A DNA stretch of 64,000 bases from JBEKYD01 sp052148435 (GTDB taxonomy: Bacteria; Acidobacteriota; Terriglobia; Bryobacterales; Bryobacteraceae), in the NCBI GenBank assembly GCA_052148435.1, contig JBKQIF010000132.1, positions 1-64,000 on the forward strand, read 5' to 3'. The notes below the pieces were generated by a model. That model was given only the letters and a program-made list of their open reading frames with translations. It was not told where the DNA came from and did no database searches. The translations under genes and the position numbers were made by a program. Position 1 is the stretch's first letter. Each line of letters begins with the position of its first letter. This document shows positions 26,672 to 32,600 of this stretch, piece after piece.

Positions 26672-27238
26672 GTGAAGCGGGCGGGATACGTGCTCACGGG
26701 AGGCCGCAGCTCCCGCATGGGGCGGGACAAAGCCCTTTTGCCCTTCGATAACGGCACCATGGCCGCGGCCGTGGCCGCAAAAGTGGAACGGGCCGCGGGC
26801 AGCGCCACTTTGGTGGGGTCCGATCCGGCCCACGCGCGGCTCGGCTACGGCTTCCTCCCCGATGCCTGGCCGGGCCAGGGACCGCTGGGCGCAGTCGTTT
26901 CCGTGCTCGGCCGCACGCGGGCGGAATCGAACCTGATCGTAGCCTGCGACATGCCCCGCTTGACGGCGGCGTTTCTGGAGCGTCTGATGGACGCCATGGA
27001 AGCGGCCGTAAGCGGACCGGACGTCATCGCCGCCACCGGTCCGGCAGCTCAGATCCAGCCGCTCTGCGCCGTGTGGCGCCAGCGCGCCCACGCCAGGGTC
27101 GAGCGCGCCTTCGCCGCCGGAGAGCGCAGCGTGATGGCCCTGCTGACTGGCAAGGGCTTGCGGGTCGAGCTGGTCGAAACCTCGGAAGCGGTTTGTTTTC
27201 AAAATGTTAACACTCCCGAAGATTGGGCCGCCCTATGA
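26672..27238 (+). CDS. mobA: Molybdenum cofactor guanylyltransferase
   Basis: 188 residues. The N-terminal nucleotide-binding loop LTGGRSSRMGRDKALLPF (residues 8-25) is the MobA signature. CDMPRL (metal-binding Asp) and the C-terminal VNTPEDW are typical of MobA and related NTP transferases. MobA joins GMP to molybdopterin to make the MGD cofactor. GTG start. The gene ends with a four-base overlap (ATGA) with the ABC ATPase gene, so the two are translationally coupled although their functions are not obviously linked. Confidence 0.9.
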   Translation: MKRAGYVLTGGRSSRMGRDKALLPFDNGTMAAAVAAKVERAAGSATLVGSDPAHARLGYGFLPDAWPGQGPLGAVVSVLGRTRAESNLIVACDMPRLTAAFLERLMDAMEAAVSGPDVIAATGPAAQIQPLCAVWRQRAHARVERAFAAGERSVMALLTGKGLRVELVETSEAVCFQNVNTPEDWAAL

Positions 27239-27993
27239 ATGCCGATCCCTATCCCCATTACATCGAGTTCCGCCACGTCTATAAGACGTTCGACCGCCCG
27301 GTTTTAGTCGATTCCAATTTCGACGTCAACCCCGGCGAGACGGTCGCCATCATCGGCCGCAGCGGCGTGGGAAAATCCGTTACCCTGTCTCACATCATGG
27401 GCTTCCTCAAGCCCGACAAAGGCCGCGTGATCGTCGCCCATGAAGACGTCACCGATTTCGGCGAGGCCGACCTGCGCAAGGTCCGCCGCAAAGTCACCAT
27501 GGTGTTCCAGTCGGGCGCCCTCTTCGATTCCCTCAGCGTGGCCGAGAATATCCTCTTCTCGCTCGAACTCCGCGACGATTACGACTCCCGCAACAAGGAG
27601 GACGTGGTATCCGGCCTGCTCCAGCTTGTGGATATCGCCGAGGCCCGCGATGCCTATCCGGCGGATCTTTCCACCGGCTACAAACGCGCGGTCGCCATCG
27701 CCCGCGCTCTCGCCGCCCAGCCCCAGTGCATCCTCTACGACGAGCCCACCACCATGGTCGATCCGATCATGAGCGATCATCTCGGCGACCTGATGCTGCG
27801 CCTCAAACGCCAGCTCCAACTCACCTCCGTGGTGGTCACCCACGACCTCGACCTTATGTATAAAGTCGCCGACCGGGTCGTGTTCCTCTCCGACGGCGGC
27901 GTGCTTTTCTTCGGTCCCGTAGCCGGTCTGGAGAAGTCCGACCACCCTGTCATCCGTGAGTTCCTCGAGATGGACCGGGTGGTGCGCGTGTAA
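27235..27993 (+). CDS. ABC transporter ATPase, MlaF/Ttg2A-like
   Basis: 252 residues. Walker A is GRSGVGKS (about 39-46), the Q-loop is FQSGALFDSLSV, Walker B is CILYDEPTT with D-P-I-M, and the H-loop is VTHDL. FQSGALFDSLSVAENI and the terminal FLEMD match MlaF-type ATPases that power phospholipid transport through an MlaE permease. The signature motif is altered (LSTGYKRAVAIARA instead of LSGGxxxRxAxARA), losing the second Gly. No MlaE permease or MCE protein is adjacent, so partners must be encoded elsewhere. The ATG at 27235 overlapping mobA is favoured over an in-frame TTG at 27223. Confidence 0.88.
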   Translation: MNADPYPHYIEFRHVYKTFDRPVLVDSNFDVNPGETVAIIGRSGVGKSVTLSHIMGFLKPDKGRVIVAHEDVTDFGEADLRKVRRKVTMVFQSGALFDSLSVAENILFSLELRDDYDSRNKEDVVSGLLQLVDIAEARDAYPADLSTGYKRAVAIARALAAQPQCILYDEPTTMVDPIMSDHLGDLMLRLKRQLQLTSVVVTHDLDLMYKVADRVVFLSDGGVLFFGPVAGLEKSDHPVIREFLEMDRVVRV

Positions 27994-28099
27994 TCCTGTG
28001 CTATTCTCGTAAATCCTATTGTTTAAGCCCATGCAGTCGAGAGGTTCGGCGTGACGCTTCACGAGAATTCCACCCCAGGAAGGCGTAAGCTGGTACGGA

Positions 28100-28140
28100 A
28101 AGCCGCGGCGCATCGCCATCGGCCTCGTGCCGATCGGCTT
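28100..28140 (+). ncRNA. Possible three-way-junction RNA element upstream of the galK region
   Basis: AAGCCG (28100-28105) pairs perfectly with CGGCTT (28135-28140). Enclosed are a GGCG-CAT-CGCC hairpin and an ATCGGC-CTCGT-GCCGAT hairpin, with only one unpaired base at the junction. It lies in the 27994-28175 leader before the small ORF and galK. It is a structural prediction by eye; I cannot assign it to a named riboswitch class. Confidence 0.3.
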
Positions 28141-28175
28141 GAATCTCCGGTTTGCCTGGTTTCCGAGTTGCTTAC

Positions 28176-28370
28176 ATGATGGCTCTTCGAGTGCCTTCGG
28201 GATGGTTTTTCGTGCTGACGGGAGTGATAGCGGCTGGCATGGGCGTGCTCGCCGCGGATGGCCGCGCCGCTCTCACTCGGGCCAATGTCAGTCTCGATTG
28301 CGGTTTGGTCATGTTCGCCTTCGGCGGTTTCCCGCCACTGCCGGCCTGGAGGGTCCGCAAACAATCATGA
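28176..28370 (+). CDS. Possible small membrane protein coupled to galK
   Basis: 64 residues from an ATG-ATG start. It has one clear hydrophobic segment, WFFVLTGVIAAGMGVLA (about 10-26), and a second weaker one near 45-58. The stop overlaps the galK ATG by four bases (ATGA), the arrangement of a coupled operon gene. No strong ribosome site precedes it and I do not recognise the sequence, so it may be only a leader ORF. Confidence 0.35.
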   Translation: MMALRVPSGWFFVLTGVIAAGMGVLAADGRAALTRANVSLDCGLVMFAFGGFPPLPAWRVRKQS

Positions 28371-29500
28371 AAGAGGCGTTTCGCAGCCGCTTCGGCGCGG
28401 CCGACGGCCTGCGCGTGTTCCGCGCACCCGGCCGCGTCAACCTGATCGGCGAACACACCGATTACAATTTGGGCCTGGTGTTGCCGGTAGCCCTGGATCT
28501 GGCCACGCTGGTGGCCACCGCACCCTCCCGGGACGGCAAACTGCGGCTCTATTCCGAGCAGCGCGGCGAATTGCGGGAGTTCGATGCCGCGGCCGTTCCC
28601 ACGCTGGCGCGGAGGGGAGACTGGAGCGATTACGTCGTCGGCGTGGCGCGCGAGCTGGACCGCCTCGGCTTCGCCATAGAGCCCGCCAATCTGTTGATCC
28701 GCAGCACTGTACCGGAAGGCTCCGGGCTCAGCTCGTCCGCCGCGCTGGAGGTGTCCAGCGCATTAGCGCTCCTCGGCGGACGGCCGCTCGACCGGCTCGA
28801 GATCGCGCGCCTGGCGCAGCGCGCCGAATCGCATTTCGTGGGCATGCCCTGCGGCATCATGGATCAATACGTATCCGTCTTCGGCCGCGAACACACCGCC
28901 GTGGAGCTCGATTGCCGCACTTTCCAGAGCCGCTACGTCGCCCTTCCCGAGGGCATCGCCTTCGTGGCCGTGAACAGCATGGTGAAGCACGCGCTTTCGG
29001 GCTCCGCTTATGCCGATCGCGTGCGCGAATGCGCCGCCGCGGTGGAAGCGCTGCGCGCCCGATTCCCCGAAGTGGCCAGCCTGCGCGACGCCTCGCCGGA
29101 GCACCTGGCCGCCGTCAGTTTGCCGGAAACCGAAGCGCGGCGCGCTCGCCACGTGGTGAGCGAAATCGCCCGCGTCGGCCGCTTCGTTGCGGCCAGCGCC
29201 GCCGGCGACCTGGTCCGGATGGGAAAATTGCTGGTGGAATCCCACCGCAGTTTGCAGCACGATTACGAAGTGAGCTGCGGGGAGCTGGATTTCCTGGTGG
29301 ACACCGCGCTCGCCATCGACGGAGTTTACGGCGCACGCATGACCGGCGGCGGCTTCGGCGGTTGCACCGTCACCATGGTGGCCCAGGAAAAGGCCGCATC
29401 CTTCAGCCGGGAGATCGCCGCCGCTTATCACGCCCGCTTCGGCGTGAGCCCGCGCGTGCTCCCATGCAACCCGTCCGCCGGTGCAGCCGAATGCGCCTGA
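28367..29500 (+). CDS. galK: Galactokinase
   Basis: 377 residues, normal for GalK. It phosphorylates alpha-D-galactose at C1 with ATP, the entry step of the Leloir pathway. GHMP-family motifs are all present: the galactokinase signature GRVNLIGEHTDYN (22-34), the ATP-binding VPEGSGLSSSAA (115-126), and the C-terminal MTGGGFGGCTV. The ATG at 28367 places the signature at the right distance. The open frame continues upstream to 28127, but that part lacks family similarity. No galT or galE is adjacent. The upstream leader holds a possible structured RNA and a small ORF overlapping the start. Confidence 0.95.
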   Translation: MKEAFRSRFGAADGLRVFRAPGRVNLIGEHTDYNLGLVLPVALDLATLVATAPSRDGKLRLYSEQRGELREFDAAAVPTLARRGDWSDYVVGVARELDRLGFAIEPANLLIRSTVPEGSGLSSSAALEVSSALALLGGRPLDRLEIARLAQRAESHFVGMPCGIMDQYVSVFGREHTAVELDCRTFQSRYVALPEGIAFVAVNSMVKHALSGSAYADRVRECAAAVEALRARFPEVASLRDASPEHLAAVSLPETEARRARHVVSEIARVGRFVAASAAGDLVRMGKLLVESHRSLQHDYEVSCGELDFLVDTALAIDGVYGARMTGGGFGGCTVTMVAQEKAASFSREIAAAYHARFGVSPRVLPCNPSAGAAECA

Positions 29501-29511
29501 CAGGAGTGTCT

Positions 29512-29591
29512 TGTGGGGCAGGCTGGCCCACTATCGAACACCGGCACCAATGGTGGGGCGGACCCCCGGCGGGTTGCCAACCCGCCCCACA
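29512..29591. repeat. Intergenic inverted-repeat element, copy 5
   Basis: Outer ends TGTGGGGC and GCCCCACA. The left half contains GTGGGGCAGGCTGGCCCAC and the right half GTGGGGCGG...CCCGCCCCAC, each a hairpin. It starts 12 bases after the galK stop, so it may also act on the 3' end of that mRNA. Confidence 0.7.
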
Positions 29592-29833
29592 CGCACATTA
29601 GCCGAGATCGCACCAATGGCTGGAGGCATATCACAAGTGATCAATCCGGACGATGTGCTGGCCGCACTCCGCAGTTTCTACCTTTGATCTCGCCGGTTGC
29701 AAACTCTTACCCGCCGGGCGCGCGTATTCCACGTATAGCCACTAACCAAAGGTAATCTTCCTACCTGGATCTAACTTAGTTCTAATAGTAGGTGAATTTC
29801 TTGAGTTAAAGGTGCTGTTTCCAAGGGGCCGTA
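29592..29833. other. Upstream region of the AAA+ ATPase gene
   Basis: No convincing gene. The last 90 bases (about 29745-29833) are AT-rich for this genome (for example TCTAACTTAGTTCTAATAGTAGG) and are the likely promoter region of the gene at 29834. No clean -35/-10 pair could be fixed by eye. Confidence 0.4.
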
Positions 29834-31624
29834 ATGTTTCTGGAAGATACACCGCCTGCACCAGTCGAACCCGAATCGATTGAGGAGACTGGACTTAGTC
29901 CATCCATTGTCGAACAGCTCGCGCTGAAGATCCTATATTTTCGCGGCGATATCTTCGGCCAGGATCTGTCGCGGATCATCGGACTCAAGTTCAGCGTCAT
30001 TCAGGATCTGCTGGAGGCCCTGAAGCTGCAGCACCTGATTCAGGTCAAGCGGTCGCTGGGAATGGGCAACGTGGCCGCCCTGTTGTCGCTCACCGAGGCC
30101 GGGCGGGCGCGCGCGCGCGAGGTTCTGGAATCCAACCAGTATGCGGAAGCGGCTCCGGTGCCGCTGGCGCAGTACATGGAAGTGGTTCGGCGGCAGCGCC
30201 CGAACGAGGGATGGATCGACAAGGACAACCTTCGCCAGGCCTTCGCCGGCATGGTCACGACCGAGCGCACCCTGTCGCAGATCGGCCCCGCGGTGAGTTC
30301 GGCAAATTCGCTGCTGTTGTACGGCAAGCCCGGCGACGGCAAGACGTTTCTGATCGAGCACCTCAACAATCTGGATACCGAGAGCGTGTATCTGCCGAAC
30401 GCCATCGAGTGCCAGGGGAACATTATTCAGCTCTACGACCCGATCTATCACCAGAGACTCGACCACGACGAGGACGAGCCTTCGGCCCTGGCGGTGGCGG
30501 AAAAGCACGGCCATGACCGGCGTTGGGTGCGCTGCAAGCGGCCGTTCATCGTCACCGGCGGCGAGTTGACGCTGGAGATGCTGGACCTGCGCTACAACAC
30601 CGTATCCAAAATCTACGAGGCGCCGTTTCAGTTGAAGGCCAACAACGGAATCTACCTGATCGACGATTTCGGGCGGCAGCGCGCAAGACCGGCGGAGGTG
30701 CTGAATCGCTGGATCGTGCCGATGGACAGGCGCGTCGACTATTTGAACTTCGTGACCGGCGGCAAGATGACGGCGCCTTTCGAGACGTTCCTGGTTTTCT
30801 CCACCAACCTCAACCCCGCCGACCTGGGGGACGAAGCGTTTCTGCGGCGCATTCAATATAAGATGCTGATGCGCGGGCCGGCCGAGGACGAGTTCAAGCT
30901 GATCTTCGAAAACTTCTGCAACGCGCGGCGGCTCGCCTATCCGGCCAGGTTGGTGGAGGGCTTCCTCCAAAGCCACTATCGCGAGACCGGCAAGCCGATG
31001 CGGCGCTGCCATCCGCGCGACGTGCTCACGCACGCGCTCAACCTGATCCGGTTCGAAAACCTGAAGCTCGAATTAACCGAGGAGGTACTGGACCGGGCTT
31101 ACGAGAGCTGCTTCCTGCAGGAAGAGCAGAACGCAGCGCCGGTGCCGTCGCTGATCGTAAGCGCGAAACCGCGCACCTGCGCCGACTACTGGAGCGGGCG
31201 CATGCTGGCTTTCCCTAATATAGTTTCGGCGCTGATGTATTTGTCCAGCCTGCGCGACCAGGGCCGGGGGTATGGCGACGCCGAGTCCGTGCGGGAATTC
31301 GGCGAGCGGGAGACGCAGCAGGTGCTGGCCCGGCTGCATGAAGGGTACGTCCAACGCTGGATTGGCCTGAGCCTGGAGCAGCAAGGCCGGGAGATCTCCG
31401 ATTTCCGCGCCTCGGCCAGCCCCCGCACCGAACGTTTGGCCGATTCCATGGGGTCGGCGCGGCTGGTTCCGGCCAACGTGAGCGCCGAAGAATTGCACTT
31501 GCTCACTCGCGATCTGCTGGCGCTACTGGCGACGCCGGAGCCTTTAGTGAATCGGGTTCCAGCCGTGCTTGCCGGCCAGGAACTGGCGGGGATCGAAGTG
31601 GCCGGCGGCTTTCGCGTCGAGTAG
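29834..31624 (+). CDS. Winged-helix/AAA+ ATPase of unknown function
   Basis: 596 residues. Residues 20-100 look like a winged-helix domain (FGQDLSRIIGLKFSVIQDLLEALKLQ, then a basic wing). Residues 110-400 are an AAA+ module: Walker A GKPGDGKT (164-171), Walker B GIYLIDDFGR (272-281) with Asp277/Asp278, sensor-1 FSTNLNP (322-328) and an arginine pair at 338-339. The C-terminal 200 residues are helical with no recognised domain. Similar proteins are annotated as ATPases with chaperone activity; none that I know has a proven role. It lies upstream of the secretin gene on the same strand, but a PaiB-like gene on the other strand separates them, so a link to secretion is only a possibility. Confidence 0.85.
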   Translation: MFLEDTPPAPVEPESIEETGLSPSIVEQLALKILYFRGDIFGQDLSRIIGLKFSVIQDLLEALKLQHLIQVKRSLGMGNVAALLSLTEAGRARAREVLESNQYAEAAPVPLAQYMEVVRRQRPNEGWIDKDNLRQAFAGMVTTERTLSQIGPAVSSANSLLLYGKPGDGKTFLIEHLNNLDTESVYLPNAIECQGNIIQLYDPIYHQRLDHDEDEPSALAVAEKHGHDRRWVRCKRPFIVTGGELTLEMLDLRYNTVSKIYEAPFQLKANNGIYLIDDFGRQRARPAEVLNRWIVPMDRRVDYLNFVTGGKMTAPFETFLVFSTNLNPADLGDEAFLRRIQYKMLMRGPAEDEFKLIFENFCNARRLAYPARLVEGFLQSHYRETGKPMRRCHPRDVLTHALNLIRFENLKLELTEEVLDRAYESCFLQEEQNAAPVPSLIVSAKPRTCADYWSGRMLAFPNIVSALMYLSSLRDQGRGYGDAESVREFGERETQQVLARLHEGYVQRWIGLSLEQQGREISDFRASASPRTERLADSMGSARLVPANVSAEELHLLTRDLLALLATPEPLVNRVPAVLAGQELAGIEVAGGFRVE

Positions 31625-31673
31625 CCCGGTGTTCGGAAAGCCGGTAGATCGCGGGCAACGATCGGCTCGCCGT

Positions 31674-32384
31674 TCACGGCTTGCGCTGGTAGAAGCCGGC
31701 CGTCAGGTCGTAGAGCGAGCGCTCGCCGCGGGCTTTTTCGAGATGGCTCAAAATGCCCTGCCGGTCGGCTTCGCTGCGATCCTGCCCGAGTTTGAATTTG
31801 CCTTCGAGCAGCTCGATCCGCATCTCGAATCCGACAATGCCCGCGAGCATGCCGTCGACGTAGCTGTCCGGCAGCTTGGAGAAATCGTAGTCGGTTCCCT
31901 GGTAGCTCTCGAACTTATCGACCAGGCGCGCGAGGAACGCATGCAACGGCTTAGGTTCCGTCACTGCCCGGAGCTTGCCGGTGGCATGCACCACGGCGAA
32001 GTTCCAGGTGGGCACGGCCTGCCGGTTGTGGTACCAGGCGGGCGAAATATAGCCGTGCGGCCCGCGGAACACGATGACGGCCTCCTCGCGGCCGTCGAAC
32101 GCCTTGGCCTGTTCGTTCTGGCGCGAGATGTGACCGAGGATGGCGCCGTACGGGCCAGCGGCGCGATCGAGCAGAACGGGGACATGCGTGATGCGCAGCG
32201 CCGGTGACGTTGTGATGAGATCGACGAAGGCGAACTCGTCCATGAAGTCGTGCAGAAACTTGCGGTCCTCGACGGCCTGGGCCTTGGGGACGTAGAGCGA
32301 GGAAGCCGGCGGCGCCGAAAGCTCCTGCGCCTCGGCGTTAAGAGCCGTCAGCGCGACAGAGGCGAGCAGATCACGTCGATTCAT
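31674..32384 (-). CDS. PaiB-like FMN-binding protein with an export signal
   Basis: 236 residues. The body matches the PaiB/FMN-binding split-barrel family: Y-V-P-K, LITTSPALRITHVPVLLD, GHISRQNEQAKAF, VIVFRGPHGYISPAWY and VPTWNFAVVHATGKL. Bacillus PaiB is described as a negative regulator, while related proteins bind flavin or heme. Here the start encodes MNRRDLLASVALTALNAEA, which resembles a Tat-type signal (RRDLL plus a short hydrophobic stretch). That would be odd for a cytoplasmic regulator and suggests an exported flavin-binding protein. The gene runs opposite to both neighbours. Confidence 0.85.
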   Translation of the reverse strand: MNRRDLLASVALTALNAEAQELSAPPASSLYVPKAQAVEDRKFLHDFMDEFAFVDLITTSPALRITHVPVLLDRAAGPYGAILGHISRQNEQAKAFDGREEAVIVFRGPHGYISPAWYHNRQAVPTWNFAVVHATGKLRAVTEPKPLHAFLARLVDKFESYQGTDYDFSKLPDSYVDGMLAGIVGFEMRIELLEGKFKLGQDRSEADRQGILSHLEKARGERSLYDLTAGFYQRKP

Positions 32385-32425
32385 GTGGAACAGGTCCTCA
32401 TTGTTAGAATAGCGCCGAGACGGAG

Positions 32426-32548
32426 GTGGGACAGACGTGGACAGACGGTCGTTTCTTGTCGTCTGTCATGCCTCCCCAAAGGACAAGGCCGGCATCGCGG
32501 GCGAAACCATGCCGGAACTTCATAGCCAGGCCGGGAGGCCTGTCCCAC
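32426..32548. repeat. Intergenic inverted-repeat element, copy 6
   Basis: Outer ends GTGGGACAG and CTGTCCCAC (the latter within GGCCTGTCCCAC). The inner left hairpin ACAGACG-N10-CGTCTGT is preceded by a second partial copy, ACAGACGTGGACAGACG. It lies in the divergent gap between the PaiB-like gene and the secretin gene, ending about 50 bases before the secretin start. Confidence 0.72.
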
Positions 32549-32600
32549 CAAGAGCCATTTCGATTTGCACGTTTCCGGTCGATTCTCCGTCTAATCCAGT

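Noticed and set aside
28081..28140. GEMM (cyclic-di-GMP) riboswitch upstream of galK
   Set aside because: Only one of the two conserved segments is approximated and key bases differ, so it is reported just as a possible structure.
28127..28366. 80-residue N-terminal extension of galactokinase
   Set aside because: No similarity to galactokinases. The ATG at 28367 gives the standard length and motif spacing.
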